The notes under the pieces are model-generated. The model saw nothing but the letters and a program-made list of their open reading frames with translations, did no database searches and was not told where the DNA came from. From contig NZ_CVRB01000009.1 in NCBI RefSeq assembly GCF_001048695.1, positions 1 to 53,787 of the forward strand: a stretch of DNA of 53,787 nt, in the 5' to 3' direction. Both the position numbers and the translations under genes were made by a program. Of the stretch, positions 42,677 through 50,755 are shown one piece after another; the stretch's first letter is position 1; every line of letters begins with the position of its first letter. The DNA is from Neobacillus massiliamazoniensis. Lineage in GTDB: Bacteria > Bacillota > Bacilli > Bacillales > Cytobacillaceae.

Positions 42677-44635
42677 ATGAATCGGATTTTCCGTAATACC
42701 ATCTTTTATTTATTGATATTTTTAGTCATTATTGGCGTTGTCAGCTTCTTTAATGGAACTAATGAGCCTACGAATCATATATCGTATGATCAATTTGTTT
42801 CTTCTTTAGACAAAAATGAGGTCAAATCCTTTACGATGCAGCCAGACCGAGGAGTATTTGAAGTCCGGGGTGAAATGAAAGATACGAATAAAGGGAAAAA
42901 CTTTATCACTTATGTTCCAAACAGTGAAAAAATTCTTGATCGTATCGATAAATCCCCTGCAAAGGTCGAAGTGATGCCTGCGAAGGAAACAAGCGGATGG
43001 GTAACCTTTTTTACTTCCATCATCCCGTTTGTGATTATCTTTATTCTTTTCTTCTTCTTATTGAACCAAGCTCAAGGCGGCGGAAGCCGAGTAATGAACT
43101 TTGGGAAAAGTAAAGCAAGGCTTTATAACGATGATAAGAAAAAGGTCCGTTTCAGAGATGTAGCGGGAGCGGATGAAGAAAAAGCCGAATTGGTCGAAGT
43201 AGTGGAGTTTTTAAAGGACCCACGAAAATTTGCTGAGCTAGGTGCCCGTATTCCTAAAGGGGTGCTTCTAGTTGGACCTCCAGGAACAGGTAAAACATTA
43301 CTTGCCCGTGCTGTTGCTGGTGAAGCAGGCGTACCGTTTTTCTCAATCAGCGGATCTGATTTCGTTGAAATGTTTGTTGGGGTCGGGGCATCCCGTGTTC
43401 GTGATTTATTTGAGAACGCAAAGAAAAATGCTCCATGTATTATATTCATTGATGAGATTGATGCGGTGGGACGTCAGCGTGGTGCCGGTCTTGGCGGCGG
43501 TCACGATGAACGTGAACAAACTTTAAACCAATTATTGGTTGAAATGGATGGATTCGGCGCAAATGAAGGTATCATCATTATTGCTGCGACCAACCGTCCC
43601 GATATTTTGGACCCTGCCCTATTACGTCCAGGTCGTTTTGACCGTCAAATCACTGTTGACCGTCCAGATGTCAATGGCCGTGAAGCCGTTTTAAAAGTGC
43701 ACGCAAGAAACAAGCCTTTGGATGAATCGGTTAATTTGAAAAATATCGCTATGCGTACACCTGGTTTTTCAGGTGCAGACTTAGAAAATCTTTTGAACGA
43801 AGCAGCCTTAGTTGCAGCTCGGTTTAATAAAAAGAAAATTGACATGGTTGATATTGATGAAGCAACAGATCGTGTCATTGCCGGTCCAGCGAAAAAGAGC
43901 CGGGTAATTTCTGAAAAAGAACGGAACATTGTGGCCTTCCATGAAGGTGGTCATACTGTCATTGGTTTAGTGCTTGATGAAGCGGAAATGGTTCATAAAG
44001 TGACCATTGTACCGCGTGGCCAAGCGGGCGGCTATGCCGTTATGCTTCCAAAAGAAGACCGTTACTTTATGACAAAGCCGGAATTACTTGATAAAATCGT
44101 TGGCTTATTGGGCGGACGTGTGGCAGAAGAAATTGTCTTTGGGGAAGCGAGTACAGGTGCTCACAATGACTTCCAACGCGCCACAGGAATTGCTCGCAAA
44201 ATGGTTACTGAATTTGGTATGAGCGAAAAGCTCGGTCCATTGCAGTTCGGTCAAGCTCAAGGCGGTCAAGTATTCTTAGGTCGTGACCTTCATAATGAGC
44301 AAAATTATTCTGATGCAATTGCCTATGAAATTGACCTTGAAATTCAGCGGATTATTAAAGAATCATATGCAAGGTGTAAAAAGATTCTTACAGAAAATCG
44401 TGATAAGCTTGACTTAATCGCGAAAACATTGCTTGAAGTAGAAACCCTAAATGCAGAACAAATCAAATATTTAGTGGATAATGGGCAATTACCGGACAAT
44501 CCTGAGGAATTAGCTAAGGTAGATCCAAAGAAAACAGAAGATGTTAAGGTAAACATCAATATAAAAAAGGAAGAGAAGGAGAAAGAGGAAACATCTTTCT
44601 TGGACCTTCCTCCTGATGATATTGATTATAAGTAA
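42677..44635 (+). CDS. ftsH: ATP-dependent zinc metalloprotease FtsH
   Basis: FtsH (652 residues) is the membrane-anchored AAA+ protease that degrades membrane and regulatory proteins and is needed for sporulation in B. subtilis. Two transmembrane segments flank an extracytoplasmic part (about 5-23 and 110-130). Walker A is GPPGTGKT at 200-207, Walker B is in IIFIDEIDAVG, and the second region of homology includes ATNRPDILDPALLRPGRFDR. The zinc site HEGGH is at 422-426. The C-terminus is acidic and lysine-rich. GGGAGGAGG is a very strong ribosome site. Confidence 0.98.
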   Translation: MNRIFRNTIFYLLIFLVIIGVVSFFNGTNEPTNHISYDQFVSSLDKNEVKSFTMQPDRGVFEVRGEMKDTNKGKNFITYVPNSEKILDRIDKSPAKVEVMPAKETSGWVTFFTSIIPFVIIFILFFFLLNQAQGGGSRVMNFGKSKARLYNDDKKKVRFRDVAGADEEKAELVEVVEFLKDPRKFAELGARIPKGVLLVGPPGTGKTLLARAVAGEAGVPFFSISGSDFVEMFVGVGASRVRDLFENAKKNAPCIIFIDEIDAVGRQRGAGLGGGHDEREQTLNQLLVEMDGFGANEGIIIIAATNRPDILDPALLRPGRFDRQITVDRPDVNGREAVLKVHARNKPLDESVNLKNIAMRTPGFSGADLENLLNEAALVAARFNKKKIDMVDIDEATDRVIAGPAKKSRVISEKERNIVAFHEGGHTVIGLVLDEAEMVHKVTIVPRGQAGGYAVMLPKEDRYFMTKPELLDKIVGLLGGRVAEEIVFGEASTGAHNDFQRATGIARKMVTEFGMSEKLGPLQFGQAQGGQVFLGRDLHNEQNYSDAIAYEIDLEIQRIIKESYARCKKILTENRDKLDLIAKTLLEVETLNAEQIKYLVDNGQLPDNPEELAKVDPKKTEDVKVNINIKKEEKEKEETSFLDLPPDDIDYK

Positions 44636-44643
44636 TAAGTAAA

Positions 44644-44674
44644 TGGGGTGCTTCATTGAAGCACTCTTTTTTTT
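44644..44674 (+). terminator. Terminator after ftsH
   Basis: GGGTGCTTC pairs with GAAGCACTC around ATT and is followed by eight T residues. Confidence 0.9.
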
Positions 44675-44675
44675 G

Positions 44676-44720
44676 TCTTATGCCTGTTGGGGCTGGACGA
44701 GGCGCTTAAGCTTTTCTTAT
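44676..44720 (+). repeat. Modular hairpin repeat, 3' fragment
   Basis: GTCTTATGCCTGTTGGGGCTGGACGAGGCGC and CTTTTCTTA are the right-hand end of the repeat. It follows the ftsH terminator directly. Confidence 0.65.
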
Positions 44721-44789
44721 CATGATTGTCATAATTATGGTATTATGTTTGCAGTTGAAAAGAATAATCTGAAAAAGTGAGTGATCATT

Positions 44790-45575
44790 TTGATTTTCGT
44801 ATTTGATGTAGGAAATACCAATATTGTTTTAGGTGTGTATAAAGGGGATGAGCTTTGTCATCATTGGAGGATTGAGACAAATCGTAACCGGACGGAAGAT
44901 GAGTTTGGAATGATAATAAAATCATTGTTTGAACATGCGGGCCTTTCCCTTTCGGATATTGATGGGATTATTATCTCTTCCGTTGTTCCCCCGATCATGT
45001 TTGCCTTAGAGAGAATGTGTCAAAAGTATTTCCATCGAAAACCACTTATTGTCGGCCCTGGTATCAAAACAGGATTGAACATAAAATATGAAAATCCGCG
45101 CGAGGTGGGGGCAGACCGAATTGTAAATGCCGTTGCTGCCATCCATGAATACGGAAGCCCGCTGATCATTGTCGATTTTGGAACAGCGACAACCTATTGT
45201 TATATCAATGAACAGCGTCAGTATTTGGGTGGTGCAATTGCTCCTGGCATTGGAATTTCAACTGAAGCTCTATATTCAAGAGCAGCAAAATTGCCGCGAA
45301 TTGAAATCACCCGCCCAGAAGGTGTGATTGGAAAAAATACCGTTGCAGCGATGCAGGCGGGGATTGTGTATGGATATGTGGGACAAGTGGAAGGCATCGT
45401 CAAGCGCATGATGGAACAAAGCGAGAAGAAGCCAACCGTAATCGCCACGGGGGGGTTATCCACTTTAATTGCCCAAGAATCAAAGATCATTGATATTGTT
45501 GATCCATATTTAACCTTAAAAGGCTTAAAGCTTATCTATAAAAGAAATATGGAGAACCTAAAAACGAATAGCTAG
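44790..45575 (+). CDS. coaX: Type III pantothenate kinase
   Basis: CoaX (261 residues) catalyses the first step of coenzyme A synthesis. It has the ASKHA-fold phosphate motif FDVGNTNIVLGVY near the N-terminus, the ISSVVPP segment, and the second nucleotide motif VDFGTATTYCYI followed by GGAIAPGI. I chose TTG 44790, which gives the family N-terminus; a GTG at 44781 is in frame but adds three odd residues. It is followed by hslO after 14 bases, forming the coaX-hslO-yacD set seen in B. subtilis. Confidence 0.94.
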   Translation: MIFVFDVGNTNIVLGVYKGDELCHHWRIETNRNRTEDEFGMIIKSLFEHAGLSLSDIDGIIISSVVPPIMFALERMCQKYFHRKPLIVGPGIKTGLNIKYENPREVGADRIVNAVAAIHEYGSPLIIVDFGTATTYCYINEQRQYLGGAIAPGIGISTEALYSRAAKLPRIEITRPEGVIGKNTVAAMQAGIVYGYVGQVEGIVKRMMEQSEKKPTVIATGGLSTLIAQESKIIDIVDPYLTLKGLKLIYKRNMENLKTNS

Positions 45576-45589
45576 AAAGGAGATAGGTG

Positions 45590-46468
45590 ATGAACGATTA
45601 TTTAGTAAAGGCACTTGCTTATGATGGCTATATTAGGGCTTATGCTGTCCGCACAACGGAGACAGTCAGCGAGGCGCAAAGGCGCCACAAAACATGGAGA
45701 ACGGCTTCGGCTGCTTTAGGTCGTACTCTCACAGCAGGGGTGATGATGGGGGCCATGCTTAAGGGAGAGGAAAAATTAACAATAAAAATTGACGGCGGAG
45801 GTCCTATTGGCGTCATTCTTGTTGACAGCAATGCTAAGGGTGAAGTCCGCGGTTATGTTTCCAACCCTGAGGTAGATTTTGAGGCCAATGAACTTGGAAA
45901 GCTTGATGTCCGCCGTGCGGTTGGTACTACGGGCTCCTTAACGGTTGTCAAGGACATCGGCTTGCGTGACTTTTTCTCCGGTCAGATTCAGCTTGTTTCA
46001 GGAGAATTAGGGGAAGATTTCACCTACTATTTTGCTACGTCTGAACAGGTACCTTCTTCGGTTGGTGTTGGCGTTTTAGTGAATCCGGATGATACCATCT
46101 TGGCGGCAGGCGGTTTTATTTTTCAATTGATGCCTGGTATTGAAGAAGCAGTCATTACAAAAATAGAGAATCGCTTAAAAGAGATTCCACCCATTTCTAA
46201 GTTAATTGAAAAAGGATTAACTCCTGAAGAAATATTGACAGAGCTTTTTGGCAAAGAACAGGTAAAGATATTGGAAACCATTCCTGTGAAGTTTCAATGC
46301 ACATGTTCGAAGGAGCGTTTTGCTGATGCGATTGTTAGCTTGGGGGCAGCAGAAATTACCGATATGATTAATGAGGACGGTAAGGCGGAGGCTCACTGCC
46401 ATTTTTGCAATGAGAGATATCAATATTCTAAAGAAGAATTAGAAGAGTTGCGAAACGCAGCGAAATAA
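45590..46468 (+). CDS. hslO: Redox-regulated chaperone Hsp33
   Basis: Hsp33 (292 residues) is a holdase activated when disulfide formation releases its zinc. The N-terminal chaperone domain starts DYLVKALAYDGYIRAYAVRTTE. The C-terminal redox switch is complete: C237-x-C239 and C270-x-x-C273. AAAGGAGATAGGTG precedes ATG 45590, which I prefer to the GTG one codon earlier. It sits between coaX and the foldase-like yacD. Confidence 0.96.
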   Translation: MNDYLVKALAYDGYIRAYAVRTTETVSEAQRRHKTWRTASAALGRTLTAGVMMGAMLKGEEKLTIKIDGGGPIGVILVDSNAKGEVRGYVSNPEVDFEANELGKLDVRRAVGTTGSLTVVKDIGLRDFFSGQIQLVSGELGEDFTYYFATSEQVPSSVGVGVLVNPDDTILAAGGFIFQLMPGIEEAVITKIENRLKEIPPISKLIEKGLTPEEILTELFGKEQVKILETIPVKFQCTCSKERFADAIVSLGAAEITDMINEDGKAEAHCHFCNERYQYSKEELEELRNAAK

Positions 46469-46493
46469 ATGTTTTTATGGGGGGAGGAGTAGT

Positions 46494-47390
46494 TTGAAAA
46501 AACAGCAGCTTTGGCTAATCATTGCCGCCTTATTGCTACTAAATGTCTTTACGTTTACCTTTTTTCTTTCGAAATCGAAGGAAACGAGCGGAAATGCTTC
46601 CGAGAACGAGGTAATAGCCAATGTGGGGAAGAACACGATTTCACGTCAGCAATGGCTTGATGAACTAGTAGCGAGATACGGAAAAGATGTTCTAAAAGAT
46701 ATGATCGATCAACAAGTCATTAAAAATATGGCAGAAAAATATAAAATTCAAGTATCAGATCAGGAAGTAGAGCGGGAATATAGATTACTGGAAACCACTA
46801 ATTACTCTCCTGGGAACAATAAAAATAGGGATGAAAAAAAGTGGAAGGAGCAAATTCACAATACCCTTCTTCTTGAAGAAATCCTGACGAAGGATGTTGT
46901 CCTCTCAGATAAAGATATGCAAGCTTATTATCAAAAAAATAAAGCTCAATTTAATATTCCGACTGCTTATCACTTATCCCAGATTATTGTTCCAACAAAG
47001 GAAGAAGCAGTTAAGGCAATAAAAGAATTAGAACAAGGATCGAACTTTTCTGCTTTAGCCATGGAACGTTCAACTGATCAGTTTTCAGCGAATGAAGGCG
47101 GAGATATTGGTTACATAACTGAAAATGATGAGCGATATCCTGCTGAATATATTCAGTCAGCTAAAAAGCTGAAGTCAGGAGATGTCAGCTCCCCGATTAA
47201 GGTCGACCAAGGATACGCAATTGTAAAGCTTGAAGGAAAAATAACGGGCAAGGATTATTCGTATAGTGAGGTAAAAGAGCAAGTTCGCAGGCAAATGGCT
47301 CTTGAGCAAATAAAAACACCGGTCTCAGCAGGAACTTTTTGGAAGGAAGCAAATGTAGACTGGGTTTATGGGAAAAAGGGTACAAACTAG
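46494..47390 (+). CDS. yacD: Membrane-anchored PpiC-type foldase YacD
   Basis: YacD (298 residues) is a PrsA/SurA-like peptidyl-prolyl isomerase on the outer face of the membrane. The N-terminus (about 5-25) is a hydrophobic signal or anchor, without the lipobox cysteine of PrsA. A SurA-like N-terminal part (about 40-130) is followed by a parvulin domain (about 133-225) reading AYHLSQIIVPTKEEA and GGDIGYITENDERYP. The start is TTG 46494, with GGGGAGGAG upstream. Its exact client is unknown. Confidence 0.9.
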   Translation: MKKQQLWLIIAALLLLNVFTFTFFLSKSKETSGNASENEVIANVGKNTISRQQWLDELVARYGKDVLKDMIDQQVIKNMAEKYKIQVSDQEVEREYRLLETTNYSPGNNKNRDEKKWKEQIHNTLLLEEILTKDVVLSDKDMQAYYQKNKAQFNIPTAYHLSQIIVPTKEEAVKAIKELEQGSNFSALAMERSTDQFSANEGGDIGYITENDERYPAEYIQSAKKLKSGDVSSPIKVDQGYAIVKLEGKITGKDYSYSEVKEQVRRQMALEQIKTPVSAGTFWKEANVDWVYGKKGTN

Positions 47391-47392
47391 TC

Positions 47393-47494
47393 AGAGGCTG
47401 TCATAAAAGAGTCTACCCCTTCACAAAACACAATATATCTCGGTTGAATTAGAGTATATTGTGATTGAAAGGTATGACCTTTTGGGCAGTCTTA
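47393..47494. mobile_element. MITE-like inverted repeat, possibly IS1182-related
   Basis: GAGGCTGTCATAAAAGA at the left and TTTTGGGCAGTCTTA at the right form an imperfect terminal inverted repeat. The arms continue inward to a perfect CACAATATA/TATATTGTG. The outer ends resemble GAGGCTGTCCCAAAAG-type transposon tips. There is no coding sequence inside. The right arm ends in ATTTTTA and may also serve as the yacD terminator. Confidence 0.4.
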
Positions 47495-47507
47495 TTTTTA
47501 ATAATTT

Positions 47508-47617
47508 GTCTGTGTTAAAGGTCATTGTTGATTTTTAAAACTATGTTGATTGGAGTGAAATGCCCGCCGAAAACGAAGCGCCTGGAACTCAAATCAACAG
47601 GCAAGTTTAACACAGCC
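47508..47617 (+). repeat. GGCTGTGTTAAA element, internally deleted copy
   Basis: This 110-bp copy starts GTCTGTGTTAAAGG and ends GTTTAACACAGCC, with the GTTGATT and AAATCAACAG subterminal motifs intact. It lacks most of the GC-rich middle. Confidence 0.8.
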
Positions 47618-47647
47618 AATAATTTATCAAAATATTAGGGAAAGTAA

Positions 47648-47707
47648 TTGACAAAACAAGCATAATACTGGTAAATTGTTAATAAATCCAATCAAAATAC
47701 TCGGAAT
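47648..47707 (+). promoter_or_regulatory. cysK promoter with possible CymR-type box
   Basis: TTGACA (47648-47653), 18 bp, TAAATT (47672-47677) is a plausible sigma-A promoter. Downstream, TAAATCCAATCAAAATAC with TCGGAATAG (47683-47707) looks like a box for the cysteine repressor CymR. I cannot check this match against a matrix. Confidence 0.4.
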
Positions 47708-47720
47708 AGGGGTGCCCTAA

Positions 47721-48650
47721 ATGGTTCGTGTAGCAAATTCAGTTGCCGATCTAGTCGGTCAAACGCCAATTGTTAAGTTAAACAGAATAGTAGACGAAAA
47801 CAGTGCTGATGTGTATTTGAAGCTTGAGTATTTTAATCCAGGTAGTAGTGTAAAGGACAGAATTGGTTTATCGATGATTGAGGCTGCTGAAGAACAAGGT
47901 TTAATAAAACCGGGTGCTGATACCATTATTGAGCCTACGAGTGGAAATACCGGTATTGGTCTTGCTATGATTGCAGCCGCAAAAGGTTACAAAGCAATTT
48001 TTGTTATGCCTGAAACAATGAGCTTGGAAAGACGGAACCTCCTTCGTGCTTATGGTGCTGAGCTTGTATTAACACCAGGACCAGAAGGAATGAAAGGGGC
48101 CATTGCTAGGGCGGAGGCATTAGCTGCTGAACATGGTTATTTTATGCCGCAGCAATTCAAAAACGAAGCCAATCCTGAGGTTCATCGAAGAACAACAGGG
48201 AAAGAAATTGTTGAGCAAATGGATCAACTCGACGCATTTGTTTCAGGAATTGGCACGGGAGGAACGATTTCGGGAGCAGGCAGCGTACTACGTGAAAATT
48301 TCCCGAATGTAAAAATATATGCCGTTGAGCCGCAGGATTCTCCTGTCCTATCCGGTGGTAAACCAGGTCCTCATAAGCTTCAAGGACTTGGTGCAGGGTT
48401 TGTTCCTGATACTTTAAATACAAAGATTTATGATGAAATTGTTCAAGTTGGAACGGAAGAGGCTTTCGCTGCATCAAGACGCGCAGCAAGAGAAGAAGGA
48501 ATCCTTGGAGGAATTTCGTCAGGTGCCGCTATTCATGTGGCGTTACAGGTTGCGAAGAAGTTGGGAAAAGGGAAAAAAGTGCTAGCAATCATTCCGGATA
48601 ACGGCGAACGTTATTTAAGTACATCACTTTATCAATATGAAGCTGAATAA
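47721..48650 (+). CDS. cysK: Cysteine synthase A
   Basis: CysK (309 residues) makes cysteine from O-acetylserine and sulfide. The PLP lysine is K45 in NPGSSVKDRIG. The PTSGNTGIGLAMIAA loop, the GIGTGGTISGAG phosphate-binding loop and the PDNGERYLSTSLY end are all present. In B. subtilis cysK also modulates the CymR repressor. It has its own promoter region and terminator. Where B. subtilis has pabB-pabA-pabC downstream, this window goes directly to folP. Confidence 0.96.
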   Translation: MVRVANSVADLVGQTPIVKLNRIVDENSADVYLKLEYFNPGSSVKDRIGLSMIEAAEEQGLIKPGADTIIEPTSGNTGIGLAMIAAAKGYKAIFVMPETMSLERRNLLRAYGAELVLTPGPEGMKGAIARAEALAAEHGYFMPQQFKNEANPEVHRRTTGKEIVEQMDQLDAFVSGIGTGGTISGAGSVLRENFPNVKIYAVEPQDSPVLSGGKPGPHKLQGLGAGFVPDTLNTKIYDEIVQVGTEEAFAASRRAAREEGILGGISSGAAIHVALQVAKKLGKGKKVLAIIPDNGERYLSTSLYQYEAE

Positions 48651-48656
48651 AACCAT

Positions 48657-48692
48657 AGAGGTGCTGGCGTAGTTGGCCGGCGCCTCTTTTTT
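48657..48692 (+). terminator. Terminator after cysK
   Basis: GAGGTGCTGGC pairs with GCCGGCGCCTC (two GU pairs) around GTAGTTG, followed by seven T residues. Confidence 0.9.
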
Positions 48693-48698
48693 GTAAAT

Positions 48699-48773
48699 GC
48701 TATGTTAAAGCTTAATGTTGATATTGCTCTATGTTGATTGGAGCGGAAATCAACAGTCAAGTTTAAAAGAGCC
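48699..48773 (+). repeat. GGCTGTGTTAAA element, shortest copy
   Basis: This 75-bp copy starts GCTATGTTAAAG and ends GTTTAAAAGAGCC. The middle is cut to ATGTTGATTGGAGCGGAAATCAACAG-type ends. It sits at the cysK-folP junction where the pab genes lie in B. subtilis. Confidence 0.65.
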
Positions 48774-48774
48774 T

Positions 48775-48803
48775 TTGCGAAAAAAATAAACCTTTTGTAT
48801 GAT
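48775..48803 (+). promoter_or_regulatory. Promoter for the fol operon
   Basis: TTGCGA (48775-48780), 17 bp, TATGAT (48798-48803). It begins immediately after the shortest repeat element, 37 bp before the folP start. Confidence 0.55.
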
Positions 48804-48839
48804 GAAACAAGACAAGATTTTTTTAGGAAGAAAAAGGGG

Positions 48840-49685
48840 ATGAAAGCTGTGAATGAACAGAAAATCGATTGCGGTCCATATACCTTAGACATTAGCAAAA
48901 AGACGATGGTGATGGGAATATTAAATATCACACCGGATTCGTTTTCGGACGGCGGAAGGTTTAATGATAGGGAGAAGGCTGTTCTTCAAGCAAAAGAAAT
49001 GGTTGCAAATGGTGCTGATATTATTGATATTGGCGGAGAGTCTACTAGACCGGGATTCGCAAAGGTTCCTTTGGAAGAGGAGCTCAGACGCGTTATTCCC
49101 ATCATCGAGGCTATTTCAAAGCAAGTTAACGTACCGATTTCTATCGATACATATAAAGCGGAGGTTGCTAAACAGGCAATTGAAGCAGGAGCCCATATCA
49201 TTAATGATGTTTGGGGGGCAAAAGCAGATGAAAGAATGGCCGATGTAGCAGCAGCGTACAATGTGCCAATAATCTTAATGCACAACCGCCATGATCGAAA
49301 CTACTCTTCTTTTTTCCGAGATGTACTCAATGATTTATATGAAAGCATTGCAATAGTAAAAAAAGCCGGCGTAAAGGATGAGAACATTATCTTGGACCCG
49401 GGCATCGGTTTTGCGAAGGACTTTCACGAAAATATCCTCATGATGCAACATTTAGATAAGCTTACGGCAATTGGCTATCCTGTCTTGTTAGGCACTTCCC
49501 GAAAATCCATGATTGGTACGGCACTGGACTTGCCTGTGAACGAAAGAATGGAAGGGACGGGTGCGACCATTTGTTATGGAATTCAACAGGGGTGTAAAAT
49601 CATTCGTGTTCATGATGTTAAAGAAATGAGCAGAATGGCCAAAATGATGGATGCCCTAATGGGAAAGGGTGAAGGTATTGGATAA
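48840..49685 (+). CDS. folP: Dihydropteroate synthase
   Basis: FolP (281 residues from this start; Sul in B. subtilis) joins p-aminobenzoate to the pterin diphosphate in folate synthesis. The pterin-binding motifs VMGILNITPDSFSDGGRF, DIIDIGGESTRPG and IILDPGIGFAKDFHEN are all clear. I chose ATG 48840; GTG 48849 is also reasonable because AAAGGGG sits nearer to it. Frames extending to 48738 run into the repeat and have no support. It overlaps folB by 8 bases. The p-aminobenzoate genes normally next to it are absent here. Confidence 0.94.
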   Translation: MKAVNEQKIDCGPYTLDISKKTMVMGILNITPDSFSDGGRFNDREKAVLQAKEMVANGADIIDIGGESTRPGFAKVPLEEELRRVIPIIEAISKQVNVPISIDTYKAEVAKQAIEAGAHIINDVWGAKADERMADVAAAYNVPIILMHNRHDRNYSSFFRDVLNDLYESIAIVKKAGVKDENIILDPGIGFAKDFHENILMMQHLDKLTAIGYPVLLGTSRKSMIGTALDLPVNERMEGTGATICYGIQQGCKIIRVHDVKEMSRMAKMMDALMGKGEGIG

Positions 49686-50037
49686 AATATATGTGGATCG
49701 AATGGAGTTTTATGGCTACCATGGTGTCTTTCCAGAGGAAAACCGTCTCGGGCAGCGCTTTGCAGTTGACCTCACTGTTTCCTTGGATTTAAAAAAAGCG
49801 GGAGAGACAGATGATCTAGATTACTCCGTTAATTACGGCGAGCTTTATCAAGTTTGTAAAGAAATTGTTGAAGGGAAGCCGTACAAGCTGGTTGAATCAG
49901 TTGCTGAAAAAATAGCAGGCAGCCTGCTGCAGCAATTTCCTCTTATTGAGGAAGTAAAGGTTAAAGTGATAAAACCAGATCCGCCAATACCGGGCCATTA
50001 CAGGTCTGTAGCAGTAGAAATTACAAGGGGTAGATAA
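49678..50037 (+). CDS. folB: Dihydroneopterin aldolase
   Basis: FolB (119 residues) cleaves dihydroneopterin to hydroxymethyl-dihydropterin. EFYGYHGVFPEENRLGQRFAVDL carries the family's N-terminal core with the conserved tyrosine, histidine and glutamate, and KPDPPIPGHYRSVAVEITR the C-terminal catalytic lysine. The start is TTG 49678, inside the end of folP, with AAAGGGTGAAGG upstream. A GTG at 49669 in the same frame is less likely. folK follows after 2 bases. Confidence 0.94.
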   Translation: MDKIYVDRMEFYGYHGVFPEENRLGQRFAVDLTVSLDLKKAGETDDLDYSVNYGELYQVCKEIVEGKPYKLVESVAEKIAGSLLQQFPLIEEVKVKVIKPDPPIPGHYRSVAVEITRGR

Positions 50038-50039
50038 TA

Positions 50040-50567
50040 GTGGAAAATTCGGCATTTATTGCTCTTGGATCAAATTTAGGAATTCGGTATGATTATTTAA
50101 TGAATGCTATCAAGCTATTAAAGCATGATACCAAAATCCAGTTAGTAAATATTTCTTCGATCTATGAAACCGACCCTGTCGGATATGAAGATCAAGATTT
50201 ATTTTTAAATATGGTAATAGAGATCAAAACGGATTATAATGCTCAGGAGTTATTAGATGTGTGTTTAAATACTGAAGCAAAACTTGGTAGAAAAAGGGAA
50301 ATAAAATGGGGTCCCAGAACAATAGACCTTGACATTCTCCTCTTTAACCAAGAAAATATTGAAACAGAGAAGCTAATGGTTCCTCACCCGCGCATGCATG
50401 AGAGGGCCTTTGTACTGATTCCTTTGCTAGAGATTCAATCAGACCTTTTCATTCCAAGGATGGAAAAGCCTCTTAAAACCTACTTAAATGAATTAGCAGA
50501 CAAAGAAGGAGTGCGAGTATGGAAGCAGAAAAATGGGGAAGACGTATCCGGGCCTATCGAAAACTAA
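50040..50567 (+). CDS. folK: Hydroxymethyl-dihydropterin pyrophosphokinase
   Basis: FolK (175 residues) transfers diphosphate from ATP to hydroxymethyl-dihydropterin, the step before FolP. The N-terminus FIALGSNLGIRYDYLMNAI, the YETDPVG segment, and GPRTIDLDILLFNQE with VPHPRMHERAFVLIPLLEI (metal- and ATP-binding) match the HPPK signature. The start is GTG 50040. The end overlaps yazB by 49 bases. Confidence 0.95.
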   Translation: MENSAFIALGSNLGIRYDYLMNAIKLLKHDTKIQLVNISSIYETDPVGYEDQDLFLNMVIEIKTDYNAQELLDVCLNTEAKLGRKREIKWGPRTIDLDILLFNQENIETEKLMVPHPRMHERAFVLIPLLEIQSDLFIPRMEKPLKTYLNELADKEGVRVWKQKNGEDVSGPIEN

Positions 50568-50734
50568 AGGGTTTTACCCAAGAAAGCTTTTCAAAGCAAT
50601 TAGGTGTTTCTGTATCAATCATGGGGGAGATTGAGAGAGGAAACCGTCTGCCGGGAGAAGATTTGCTTAAAAAAATCCAACAAACTTTAAATATAAGCTT
50701 AGATGAATTAGCACCACCAAGTGAAGATTATTAG
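50519..50734 (+). CDS. yazB: XRE-family regulator YazB
   Basis: This 71-residue protein is a single Cro/C1-type helix-turn-helix domain: RIRAYRKLKGFTQESFSKQLGVSVSIMGEIERGNRLP, with the recognition helix in VSVSIMGEIERG. It matches B. subtilis YazB in size and position between folK and yacF. Its target is unknown. AGAAGGAG lies before the ATG. The 49-base overlap with folK means the two are coupled. Confidence 0.9.
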   Translation: MEAEKWGRRIRAYRKLKGFTQESFSKQLGVSVSIMGEIERGNRLPGEDLLKKIQQTLNISLDELAPPSEDY

Positions 50735-50755
50735 AATAGGAGAGGAGAGTATTTC

